Source of the DNA: Ignavibacteria bacterium
GTDB lineage: Bacteria; Bacteroidota; Ignavibacteria; Ignavibacteriales; Ignavibacteriaceae
Reading direction: 5' to 3'
Length of the DNA: 64,000 nucleotides
NCBI GenBank assembly: GCA_030684555.1
Contig: JAUXVN010000115.1
Location: 1 to 64,000 of the forward strand
The notes under the pieces are model-generated. The model saw only the letters and a program-made list of their open reading frames with translations. It had not been told where the DNA came from and ran no database searches. A program made the translations under genes and the position numbers. Shown in pieces: positions 27,115 to 35,238 of the stretch; within the stretch, counting starts at the first letter, position 1, and every line of letters starts with the position of its first letter.

Positions 27115-28110
27115 TTATTCTTCTTTCATATCACGCGTCATTAAATCAGTTGTAGCTTTGACGGGATCTTTATCTTCAAAAAGGACTTTATAAACTTCAT
27201 TAGTAATTGGAGTTTCAACTTTATATTTTCGTGCAAGCTGTGAAGCTGATCTACTTGTCTCAACACCTTCAGCAACAGCAGACATGTTTTTTAAGACATC
27301 TTTTAGTTTTATTCCGCTCCCAATTTTTTCACCTACAAAGCGGTTACGACTATGACGGCTCATACATGTGACGATTAAGTCTCCCATTCCCGATAGTCCG
27401 GAAAACGTTTCCGGGCGCGCTCCCATTGTAATTCCAAGGCGTGAAATTTCGGCAATTCCACGGGTCATAATTGCAGCTTTTGTATTGTCTCCAAACTGAG
27501 CACCGTCAATAATTCCGGCACCGATTGCAATTACATTTTTAAACGCTCCGCCCAGTTCGACTCCAAGTATATCGGTAGTAGAATAAACCCGAAAGTAAGA
27601 AGTCATAAAAGCAGCTTGAATAGTTTTCGAGGTCTCCTTTTCGCTTGAAGCCGCCACAACAGCGGTTGGAATTCTTTTACTAACTTCTTCTGCGTGACTC
27701 GGACCGGAGATAACACCGATTTGTGATTTGTCAATAGAAGGATAAACGTCTTGAATCACCTGCGACATAGTGAGTAGTGAATTAATTTCAATACCCTTAG
27801 ATAAGCTTACAAAAATATTATCCTTAATATCGCTATAATCAATTTGCTTAAGAACACTTCTCAAAAACTGAGCAGGAGTTCCAAGCACAATCATATTTTT
27901 ATTGATTGCAGCTTCATCTAAACTGTGGGTTATTACAATCTCTTCGGGAATAGGAATCTCAGGAAGATACGTAACATTAACACGATGCTTTAATAGTTTT
28001 TTCGCGTAATCTTTTTTGTATTCCCAAAGCGTAACGGAATGACCATTATAATGCAATAAAATTGCTAAGGTAGTTCCCCAAGCCCCCGCCCCAAGTACAG
28101 CTATTTTCAT
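27115..28110 (-). CDS. gpsA: NAD(P)H-dependent glycerol-3-phosphate dehydrogenase
   Basis: A 331-residue GpsA that reduces dihydroxyacetone phosphate to sn-glycerol-3-phosphate for phospholipid synthesis. The N-terminal Rossmann motif is VLGAGAWGTTLAI. SLSKGIE, the GPSHAEEV segment, the catalytic-lysine segment GGAFKNVIAIGAG, and the C-terminal RNRFVGEKIG are all in place. Length is normal. It follows plsY after six bases on the same strand, so consecutive steps of phospholipid synthesis are cotranscribed. Confidence 0.97.
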   Translation of the reverse strand: MKIAVLGAGAWGTTLAILLHYNGHSVTLWEYKKDYAKKLLKHRVNVTYLPEIPIPEEIVITHSLDEAAINKNMIVLGTPAQFLRSVLKQIDYSDIKDNIFVSLSKGIEINSLLTMSQVIQDVYPSIDKSQIGVISGPSHAEEVSKRIPTAVVAASSEKETSKTIQAAFMTSYFRVYSTTDILGVELGGAFKNVIAIGAGIIDGAQFGDNTKAAIMTRGIAEISRLGITMGARPETFSGLSGMGDLIVTCMSRHSRNRFVGEKIGSGIKLKDVLKNMSAVAEGVETSRSASQLARKYKVETPITNEVYKVLFEDKDPVKATTDLMTRDMKEE

Positions 28111-28116
28111 AATAGG

Positions 28117-28779
28117 TTAACTTTTTTTAGAAAATGATATTTTATTTTCCGAACCTGCTAATATTCTTCCAATATTTTTGCGATGAGTATAAATGACAAG
28201 TGCTACAACCATTGTTATAAAAGGCAAAAGTGTATGATAGCCTTCAATATCAACATTAAAAATATTTTCTCTTATTATTAATGTTAACGGAATAGAAATA
28301 GCAGCCATAACTGAACCGAGTGAAACATAACGCGAAAGTGCAACAACCAGAATAAATACTCCAACGGCAACAAGCATATCTATTGTGATAATAATTAACA
28401 ACATACCAAGGGCGGTAGCAATTCCCTTTCCTCCGCGAAAGTTTGCGAAGATAGTCCATACATGTCCAACAACGGCTGCAAGTCCGGCTAAAATTTGAAT
28501 TAGGGTAAAGTCATCAAAAGGGGTAGCGTTTTCGAATGGAACCGTTCCCGAGTAAAGACGTGTAACTAAAACAACAGCCAATACTCCTTTAAGTGCATCT
28601 AATAGGATAACCAAAACACCATATTTCCAACCCATTACACGGAAAACATTTGTACCCCCGGCATTTCCGCTTCCATGTTCACGAATATCAATCCCTCTCA
28701 CAGCCTTACTTATAATAAGACTAGTCGGTATTGAACCGACAAGGTAAGAAAGAATCATAATTGCGGCTAAAATTAACAT
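28117..28779 (-). CDS. plsY: acyl-phosphate:glycerol-3-phosphate acyltransferase PlsY
   Basis: A 220-residue polytopic inner-membrane enzyme that acylates glycerol-3-phosphate at position 1 with acyl-phosphate. Family motifs are GSIPTSLIISK near the N-terminus, HGSGNAGGTNVFRVMG (motif 1), the GHVWTIFANFRGGKGIATALG segment (motif 2), and YTHRKNIGRIL near the end. It has five or more hydrophobic helices. It feeds directly from GpsA, encoded six bases downstream. The IS1380 element begins only 67 bases before the start codon, so the native promoter must lie in that short gap or have been displaced. Confidence 0.96.
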   Translation of the reverse strand: MLILAAIMILSYLVGSIPTSLIISKAVRGIDIREHGSGNAGGTNVFRVMGWKYGVLVILLDALKGVLAVVLVTRLYSGTVPFENATPFDDFTLIQILAGLAAVVGHVWTIFANFRGGKGIATALGMLLIIITIDMLVAVGVFILVVALSRYVSLGSVMAAISIPLTLIIRENIFNVDIEGYHTLLPFITMVVALVIYTHRKNIGRILAGSENKISFSKKS

Positions 28780-28846
28780 TTATTTATCCCTTAATAAATT
28801 TAGTGCGATATTATATAAATAATATAAGTAAGATTCAACTGCTAAT

Positions 28847-28867
28847 ATTTCTCAAATCCGATATAGA
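28847..28867 (+). repeat. IS1380 left terminal inverted repeat
   Basis: 21 bases, exactly complementary to 30435-30455. Confidence 0.85.
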
Positions 28868-28980
28868 GAAAAAGAAGATGGCATTAATGTTGTTTCTAAT
28901 ATGATAGAAAGGGGAATTCGTGAAAAAAACGAAATCACCAATCGGGTGAATTATTAAAAACAATAAAAATCTTCTTTAAA

Positions 28981-30252
28981 ATGAGAATAAAAATAGCCAA
29001 AACATCAGAAAAAATAACACGCCGCAGCGGATTTTTAATTACGGACGAATATGGAAAACATATTAGGTTAGATGAACTTATTGATAAAGAATTTGGAAAG
29101 CCAAAATCAAACAGAGGAATAAAACATAGTGTGTATGTAAATACAGTTGTTAGTATGCGTCATGATGGAGCGCTTCATTTAGAAGATGTAAAACATTTAT
29201 GGGAAGATAAAGCTTTTCAAGAGATGCTTCAGATAAAAAACTTGCCCACTAGTGATGCCATAGGAGATTGGCTAAGAAGAGAGGGAGCTAACCAAGGAGA
29301 GGAAAAGATATGGAATGTTACCGGACAAATAATGAAAAAAATATCGCAAGCAGAAGAAGATGTAACGCTTGATATAGATACGACAATAATAGAATCAGAT
29401 AAAGGAGATTCATTAAGAACCTACAAGGGTAACTATGGTTACAATCCATTAATAGGAATAATAGAAGAGAATGGTTTTATAGCGGGGAGTGAATTTAGGC
29501 AAGGTAATGTATCTCCGGCAGAGAATTTATGGAGCTTTATTCAAAAATGTGAAAACAATTACGGAAAGAATATAAAGATAATCCGCATAGATTCAGCGGG
29601 CTATCAAAAACAAATAGCAGAAAACTGCATAAGCGGCAACAAGTATTTTTCAATAACGGCAAAACATACAACAAGCGTGTTAGAGGCAATAAAATCAATA
29701 CCGGAAGATCAATGGAAACAAGGAACAGATAAAGAAGGAATAAAAACAAATTGGGAAGTAGGAGAAACCACATATACGTTCAGTGCAAAGAAAAAATCAT
29801 TTAGATTGTTGGCAAAAAGAGAGCTGTTAAAAAATGCCGAGTTGTTTGATGATTATAAATATTGGATTGTAATAAGCAATCTCCCCTTAAATGAATATAG
29901 CTCCAATGATGTTATACTATTCCATCACCGCCGGGGTTTAATGGAACGAGTAATAGGAGAATTAAAGAATCAGCTTCATCTCGATCATATGCCTTGCGGA
30001 CAGTTTGAAGCAAACTCACTTTATTTTACAATAGGAATACTAGCTTACAATATACTGCAATGGATTAAGCTGACATTATTGCCGAATGATTACAAAAAGA
30101 AAAGTATAAGAACCATTAGATATCAATTGCTTCATTTAGCCGGCAAACTTATTTATCATGCAAGATATACAATCTTAAAAATTGCAGCTCCATTAAAGAA
30201 CATTCAACTCATTGAAAGTATATATCTTCGCTTAAGATTGAATCCCTTATAA
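28981..30252 (+). CDS. IS1380-family transposase
   Basis: A 423-residue full-length DDE transposase of the IS1380 family. Visible landmarks are the first aspartate in VTLDIDTTIIES (~126), the family motif GNYGYNPLIGII, the second aspartate in IIRIDSAGYQ (~204), and the final glutamate in RRGLMERVIGELKNQL (~324). The frame is intact, so the element may still be mobile. A 52-base palindrome-poor leader precedes the ATG. The gene is flanked by the perfect inverted repeats described separately. Confidence 0.92.
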   Translation: MRIKIAKTSEKITRRSGFLITDEYGKHIRLDELIDKEFGKPKSNRGIKHSVYVNTVVSMRHDGALHLEDVKHLWEDKAFQEMLQIKNLPTSDAIGDWLRREGANQGEEKIWNVTGQIMKKISQAEEDVTLDIDTTIIESDKGDSLRTYKGNYGYNPLIGIIEENGFIAGSEFRQGNVSPAENLWSFIQKCENNYGKNIKIIRIDSAGYQKQIAENCISGNKYFSITAKHTTSVLEAIKSIPEDQWKQGTDKEGIKTNWEVGETTYTFSAKKKSFRLLAKRELLKNAELFDDYKYWIVISNLPLNEYSSNDVILFHHRRGLMERVIGELKNQLHLDHMPCGQFEANSLYFTIGILAYNILQWIKLTLLPNDYKKKSIRTIRYQLLHLAGKLIYHARYTILKIAAPLKNIQLIESIYLRLRLNPL

Positions 30253-30568
30253 AAAAAAACTTCTTAGATAATTTTTGAAAAATCTTAGGGAGTAGTCTGC
30301 CCAGTCGAGAACAAATCCCACTAAATAAGGTCAGAGATTGCCGGAAAATAATGAAAACAAGTATAAGAACTATAGCCCGAATAATTTTTTCAAGGTCGAG
30401 CCACTTTTTGCTAATTTTCCTCGCTACAGCTGCTTCTATATCGGATTTGAGAAATTTTGAAAAATATTGAATAATAAATTTGGGGATTTCTTAAGCTATT
30501 AAAATTAAATTGAATTTTGGTATATTAACCATCTTAAATTTAATCATTCAAATATAAAGGAAATATCT
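30253..30568. other. IS right flank and fkp upstream region
   Basis: 316 bases. The first ~200 are the non-coding end of the IS1380 element (repeat at 30435-30455). The remainder is AT-rich leader for the FKBP gene. No gene or structured RNA seen. Confidence 0.6.
30435..30455 (-). repeat. IS1380 right terminal inverted repeat
   Basis: 21 bases, exactly complementary to 28847-28867. Confidence 0.85.
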
Positions 30569-31264
30569 GTGAAGCGTTTAATTGTTTTTCTTATGATGAG
30601 CATGGGATTAGTTTCATGCCAATCACAAAATTCTAGTCCGGTTGAATTAAAATCAAAACAGGATTCAGTCAGTTATAGCATTGGTGTTAATATTGGTAAA
30701 GATTTGAAATCTAATGGTTTGGAAATTAATGCAGAGATTCTTGCTATTGCACTTAGTAAAGCATATAGTGGAGACTCAATTCAGTTGTCAGATGATGTAA
30801 TGATGCAGGTAATGATGTCATTTCAACAAGAGATGATGAATACACAAGCAGAAAAATCAAAAGGAGTAAGTGAATCCGCTCGAAAAGAAGGTGAAGTATT
30901 CCTCGCTGAAAATAAGAACAAACCCGGTGTAAAAACTACATCAAGTGGATTACAATATAAAGTTCTTAAATCTGCGAACGGACCATCACCAAAGGAAACC
31001 GACCAGGTTAAAACACATTACCTCGGTAAACTTATCAACGGAACTGAATTTGACAATTCATATAAAAGAGGTGAACCGGCTGTATTCCCGCTCAATGGTG
31101 TGATTAAAGGGTGGACAGAAGCGCTTCTATTAATGAAAGTCGGTGAGAAATTTGAATTATACATTCCATCTGAATTAGCTTATGGCGAGCAAGGTGCGGG
31201 AAATGTTATTCCTCCCGGTGCTACTCTAATTTTTGAAGTGGAATTGTTGGAAATTGTTAAATAA
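30569..31264 (+). CDS. FKBP-type peptidyl-prolyl isomerase lipoprotein
   Basis: A 231-residue exported foldase. The start is GTG at 30569, supported by AAAGGAAA seven bases upstream. The signal peptide ends in a lipobox (LVSC, Cys18), so the protein is predicted to be lipid-anchored. Residues ~30-120 are the FkpA/Mip N-terminal dimerisation helix region (DSVSYSIGVNIGKDL). Residues ~140-231 are the FKBP domain, with VKTHYLGKLINGTEFDNS, GVIKGWTEALLLMKVG, IPSELAYGEQGAG and IPPGATLIFEVELLEI. It catalyses Xaa-Pro isomerisation in envelope proteins. A GH13 gene follows 20 bases downstream. Confidence 0.94.
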   Translation: MKRLIVFLMMSMGLVSCQSQNSSPVELKSKQDSVSYSIGVNIGKDLKSNGLEINAEILAIALSKAYSGDSIQLSDDVMMQVMMSFQQEMMNTQAEKSKGVSESARKEGEVFLAENKNKPGVKTTSSGLQYKVLKSANGPSPKETDQVKTHYLGKLINGTEFDNSYKRGEPAVFPLNGVIKGWTEALLLMKVGEKFELYIPSELAYGEQGAGNVIPPGATLIFEVELLEIVK

Positions 31265-31284
31265 AAATTTAATGGGAGATGTTG

Positions 31285-32658
31285 ATGAAAATCTTACAAT
31301 TTAAGACGCAATTTTTTATCCATCTGTTGGTGATAATATTTATGAATTTTAGTTGGTTTTCCCCATTATTTGGACAATCAAAAAGTCATGTTAAACACAC
31401 CGATTGGAGTAGAGATGCATTTATTTATGAAGTTAATCTAAGGCAATTTACCTCCGGTGGAACTATTAAAGAATTTCGTGAACATCTTCCAAGATTAAAA
31501 GAACTTGGTGTTGGTATCCTTTGGTTTATGCCCATTCATCCCATTGGCGAAATGAATCGTAAAGGTACTTTAGGAAGTTATTACTCTGTGAAAGATTATT
31601 TCGACATTGATCCGGCGTATGGTACTAAAGATGAGTTTAAAGAATTGGTCGAAGAGATACACTCATTGGGGATGTATATAATCCTTGATTGGGTTGCTAA
31701 TCATACTGCATGGGATAATCAGTTGACAATCACAAATCCGGATTATTTTAAAACCGATAAAGATGGGAAATTTATTCCACCGGTTGCTGATTGGCATGAT
31801 GTTATAGCTCTCGATTATTCAAATAAAAAAGTTTGGAATTATATGTCCGAAGCTCTCCAATATTGGATTAGAGAGTTTAACATTGATGGTTATAGATGTG
31901 ATGTTGCAGGAATGATACCCATAGAATTTTGGGAGTTTACACGACCAAAACTTGATAAAATCAAACATGTCTTTATGCTTGCTGAAGATGAATCTCCTAA
32001 AATGCATAATAAATCATTTGACATGACATATTCCTGGGACTTAATGCATTTGATGAACCAGATTGCAAAAGGAGAATCAAAAGGGATAGAAATTTATAAA
32101 ATGCTTTCCAAAGAAGAAAAAAAGTATCCCAAGGATTCGTATCGAATGCGTTTTATTACTAATCATGATGAAAATTCCTGGAACGGTACTGAATTCGAGA
32201 GGCTTAATGAGTTTACTGAGAGTTTTGCGGTACTTACTGGAATTATTCCGGGGATGTTTCTCGTATATAGCGGGCAAGAAGCAGGTCTTAATAAACGATT
32301 AGATTTTTTCGAAAAGGATTTAATTGATTGGAAATCTCATCGTCTCGGATTTATTTATAAAAAACTTGGTTTATTAAAAAAACAAAATAAATCTCTTTGG
32401 AATGGAACTTCAGGAGGAGATTTCTACAAAGTAAAATCAAACAACAATGAGGATGTTCTTGTTTTTATGAGAAGAAATGGAGATGAAAAAATCCTTGCCA
32501 TCTTTAACTTCTCTTCAAAGAAGCAAGAGATTAAAATGAACGATTCAAATATTGAAGGAAATTACTTAGAGTGGTTTACCGAAAATAGAACGAGTTTTGC
32601 TAAGTCAATTGCAATTGGACTTCGACCGTACGACTATAGAGTTTATGTTCTGGAATAA
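31285..32658 (+). CDS. secreted GH13 alpha-amylase-family glycosidase
   Basis: 457 residues from ATG 31285, chosen because GGGAG (31274-31278) is correctly spaced there and too close to the ATG at 31279. A signal peptide covers about residues 1-30. The GH13 barrel shows all four conserved regions: ILDWVANHT (I), DGYRCDVAGM with the nucleophile Asp near 207 (II), LAEDE with the acid/base Glu near 234 (III), and FITNHDENSW (IV). A short beta-domain closes the protein. The family hydrolyses or transfers alpha-1,4/1,6-glucans. The compact size and YEVNLRQFTSGG opening resemble small extracellular or periplasmic alpha-amylases; exact specificity is not readable. Confidence 0.92.
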   Translation: MKILQFKTQFFIHLLVIIFMNFSWFSPLFGQSKSHVKHTDWSRDAFIYEVNLRQFTSGGTIKEFREHLPRLKELGVGILWFMPIHPIGEMNRKGTLGSYYSVKDYFDIDPAYGTKDEFKELVEEIHSLGMYIILDWVANHTAWDNQLTITNPDYFKTDKDGKFIPPVADWHDVIALDYSNKKVWNYMSEALQYWIREFNIDGYRCDVAGMIPIEFWEFTRPKLDKIKHVFMLAEDESPKMHNKSFDMTYSWDLMHLMNQIAKGESKGIEIYKMLSKEEKKYPKDSYRMRFITNHDENSWNGTEFERLNEFTESFAVLTGIIPGMFLVYSGQEAGLNKRLDFFEKDLIDWKSHRLGFIYKKLGLLKKQNKSLWNGTSGGDFYKVKSNNNEDVLVFMRRNGDEKILAIFNFSSKKQEIKMNDSNIEGNYLEWFTENRTSFAKSIAIGLRPYDYRVYVLE

Positions 32659-32667
32659 TCTAAAATT

Positions 32668-34116
32668 ATGAATCAGAAATATGAAGCAGTTATAGGGCTT
32701 GAGGTTCATGCTCAATTATCAACAATAACAAAATTGTTTTGCGGATGTTCAACTTCTTTTGATGCCCAGCCTAATACAAATGTATGTCCAATTTGTCTTG
32801 GACACCCTGGGGTACTACCGGTACTTAACAAAAAGGTTGTAGAATTTGCTATAAAATTGGGTACCGCACTTAACTGTGGAGTTAATCACAAATCAATCTT
32901 TGCAAGGAAAAATTATTTTTATCCAGACCTTCCAAAAGGTTTCCAAACCTCACAATACGAACTCCCGATTTGCGGGTACGGGTTTATGATTTTGAAAGAT
33001 GATGGGGAAGTCGAAAAGAAAATTGGAATCACGCGAATCCATATGGAAGAAGATGCCGGAAAATCAATACATGATCAAAGTGGATTCACTTTCATAGATG
33101 TAAATCGATGTGGTGTTCCATTGCTCGAAATTGTTAGTGAACCGGATTTACGTTCAGCATCAGATGCTGCCGTTTATCTAATTAAACTTCGTCAGATTGT
33201 TCAATATCTTGATATTTGTGATGGGAATATGGAAGAAGGTTCATTTAGATGCGATGCTAATGTTTCAGTTCGATTAAAAGGTGAAGAAAAATTAGGAACC
33301 AAGACTGAAATTAAAAATATGAATTCATTCCGGAATGTTGAAAAAGCAATCAATTTCGAAATAGAAAGACAAATTGAAATTCTTGAAGATGGCGGACTAA
33401 TTACACAACAAACTTTATTATGGAATGCTGATAAAAATGAAGCAGCTCCTATGAGAAGTAAAGAAGAGGCTCACGATTACCGCTATTTTCCGGAGCCTGA
33501 TCTTATGCCGGTAGTGATTAATAAAAATTGGGAAGCGGAAATTAGAAAATTATTGCCCGAGCTTCCTGAAGCAAAAAGAGAAAGATTTATCAAACAATAC
33601 AATCTTCCTTTATATGATGCTGATATCTTAACACAGTCGAAAGCTATTTCTGAATATTTTGAAAATACTATTCAATTCACTTTTGACTATAAATTAGTTA
33701 GTAATTGGATAATGGGGGATGTTCTTAAAATATTGAACGAAAGAAAAATAAGTATTTCAGATTTTAGTATTGGACCACAATCATTAGGAAATCTCTTAGA
33801 ACTAATTTCAACGGGACAGATTAGTGGAAAAATTGCAAAAGATGTTTTTATGGAGATGCTTCTAACAAAAAAAGAAGCAGAAGTTATAGTAAAAGAAAAA
33901 AATCTGTTGCAAATATCGGATGTCACGAAGCTCGAGAATATTATCACAGATATTCTTCAAAGAAATAATTCCCAAGTTAAGCAATACTTGAATGGTGAAG
34001 ATAAAGTTGTCGGTTTTTTCGTCGGGCAGATAATGAAAGAGACCAAAGGTAAGGCAAATCCGAAAACTGTTAATGAGTTATTGAAACAAAAACTAAATTC
34101 AAAACGACCAAATTGA
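32668..34116 (+). CDS. gatB: Asp-tRNA(Asn)/Glu-tRNA(Gln) amidotransferase subunit B
   Basis: A 482-residue GatB, the tRNA-binding and kinase-like subunit that activates Glu-tRNA(Gln) or Asp-tRNA(Asn) for amidation. The N-terminal signature EAVIGLEVHAQL, the zinc-binding FCGCS...CPICLGHPG, the ARKNYFYPDLPKGFQ motif, RIHMEEDAGKSIH and the VNRCGVPLLEIVSEPD segment are all present. The C-terminal YqeY-like tail ends at KGKANPKTVNELLKQKL. gatA and gatC are not in this window. It starts nine bases after the GH13 gene, so it is likely cotranscribed despite the unrelated function. Confidence 0.97.
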   Translation: MNQKYEAVIGLEVHAQLSTITKLFCGCSTSFDAQPNTNVCPICLGHPGVLPVLNKKVVEFAIKLGTALNCGVNHKSIFARKNYFYPDLPKGFQTSQYELPICGYGFMILKDDGEVEKKIGITRIHMEEDAGKSIHDQSGFTFIDVNRCGVPLLEIVSEPDLRSASDAAVYLIKLRQIVQYLDICDGNMEEGSFRCDANVSVRLKGEEKLGTKTEIKNMNSFRNVEKAINFEIERQIEILEDGGLITQQTLLWNADKNEAAPMRSKEEAHDYRYFPEPDLMPVVINKNWEAEIRKLLPELPEAKRERFIKQYNLPLYDADILTQSKAISEYFENTIQFTFDYKLVSNWIMGDVLKILNERKISISDFSIGPQSLGNLLELISTGQISGKIAKDVFMEMLLTKKEAEVIVKEKNLLQISDVTKLENIITDILQRNNSQVKQYLNGEDKVVGFFVGQIMKETKGKANPKTVNELLKQKLNSKRPN

Positions 34117-34165
34117 GTTGGAAGAATATTCACAATTAAAGTTGATCTATTAAACGGAGTATAAA

Positions 34166-35101
34166 TTGTCATTTAAAACAAAAATTAAAAAATTTTTCGG
34201 CATTAAAACAGAAGAAGAATTAAATCGAGAATTAACCGCATTAGAAAAGGTTAAGGAGTTTGTTGAATCTTTTCTCTTTGCCGGTGTAGCAGCATTATTT
34301 ATCATCACTTTCATAATACAAAATACTCGAATTCCAACCGGATCAATGGAGGGAACGATTTTAGTCGGTGATTTTGTCTTGGTTAATAAATTCATTTTCG
34401 GATCAAGCTCTGCACGCTATATTCCATTTACAGAAATAGCCCTTCCTTTTTTTACACTACCATCAATAAGAGAACCTCGTAAAAACGATATAGTAGTTTT
34501 TGAATATCCTGGCGACAGAGACGAATTAGTTGCACGAGAATTAAATGTCAATTATGTTAAACGGCTGATAGGAATGCCGGGAGATACAATTCAAATTATT
34601 GATAAAGTCGTTTTTATTAATGGCAAGGAATCATGGATTCCACCATACATTCAATACCTTTCACCATATCCAATTTCAAATGATAAAATTAATCCACGTA
34701 TTTTCCCTTCAGGCAAACCCTGGAATGAAGACAACTACGGTCCCTTAATAATTCCGAAAACAGGTTATGAAGTCCAATTAACAACTGCAAACGTTGAAGA
34801 ATGGCGAACAATAATCGACAGAGAATTTGGTGAACGAGTTGTAAGTGTTACAAACGGAACGGTAACAATCAAAGGTGAAGCTGTTACTTCCTATAAGATA
34901 AAGAAAGATTACTATTTTATGATGGGCGATAACCGGGACGATAGCGCCGATAGTCGTTTTTGGGGTTTTGTTCCTCGTGATATGGTTGTTGGTCAAGCAT
35001 TTATAGTACTTTTCTCATGGGATAGAGAAATTCCATTCACTCAAATATTTAAGTTGCTCGGATCGGTAAGGTTAGAAAGAGTTTTAAAACTATTAAATTA
35101 A
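34166..35101 (+). CDS. lepB: signal peptidase I
   Basis: A 311-residue type I signal peptidase that removes signal peptides at the membrane. The start is TTG at 34166, with ACGGAG seven bases upstream. One transmembrane helix (about 36-52) is followed by the catalytic Ser in TGSMEGTILVGDF (S60) and the general-base Lys in YVKRLIGMPGD (K132). The box E motif is MMGDNRDDSADSRFWGFV. The insert between boxes (residues 145-225) is longer than in E. coli-type enzymes, a form common in Bacteroidota. It would process the many exported proteins encoded nearby. Confidence 0.95.
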   Translation: MSFKTKIKKFFGIKTEEELNRELTALEKVKEFVESFLFAGVAALFIITFIIQNTRIPTGSMEGTILVGDFVLVNKFIFGSSSARYIPFTEIALPFFTLPSIREPRKNDIVVFEYPGDRDELVARELNVNYVKRLIGMPGDTIQIIDKVVFINGKESWIPPYIQYLSPYPISNDKINPRIFPSGKPWNEDNYGPLIIPKTGYEVQLTTANVEEWRTIIDREFGERVVSVTNGTVTIKGEAVTSYKIKKDYYFMMGDNRDDSADSRFWGFVPRDMVVGQAFIVLFSWDREIPFTQIFKLLGSVRLERVLKLLN

Positions 35102-35167
35102 TTGGGGAACAAAAATAATTAAATATTTTATTCTTTCCCAATGTTAAGTTTTTATTAAATCAATTTC

Positions 35168-35175
35168 TAAGTTTG
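35168..35175 (+). promoter_or_regulatory. -7 element of the TonB receptor promoter
   Basis: TAAGTTTG fits TAnnTTTG. A transcript starting near 35182 would begin with the small hairpin at 35194-35209. The -33 region is weak. Confidence 0.4.
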
Positions 35176-35193
35176 CATCTTTAACTTTCATTA

Positions 35194-35209
35194 GGCATTT
35201 TTCAATGCC
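35194..35209 (+). promoter_or_regulatory. 5'-leader hairpin of the TonB receptor
   Basis: GGCATT / AATGCC with a 4-base loop is followed by CTAAAATATTTTTT. It resembles a weak terminator/attenuator in the 57-base leader. The ribosome-binding site GGAGG follows at about 35230. Confidence 0.4.
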
Positions 35210-35238
35210 CTAAAATATTTTTTAACATTGGAGGTTAG

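Larger units (their letters stand above)
28847..30455 (+). mobile_element. complete IS1380-family insertion sequence
   Basis: Perfect 21-bp terminal inverted repeats (28847-28867 and 30435-30455, core TCTCAAATCCGATATAG) enclose one transposase gene. Total length is about 1.6 kb. No convincing 4-bp target duplication flanks these coordinates, so the true tips may extend by a few bases. It sits between plsY and the FKBP gene. Confidence 0.85.
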
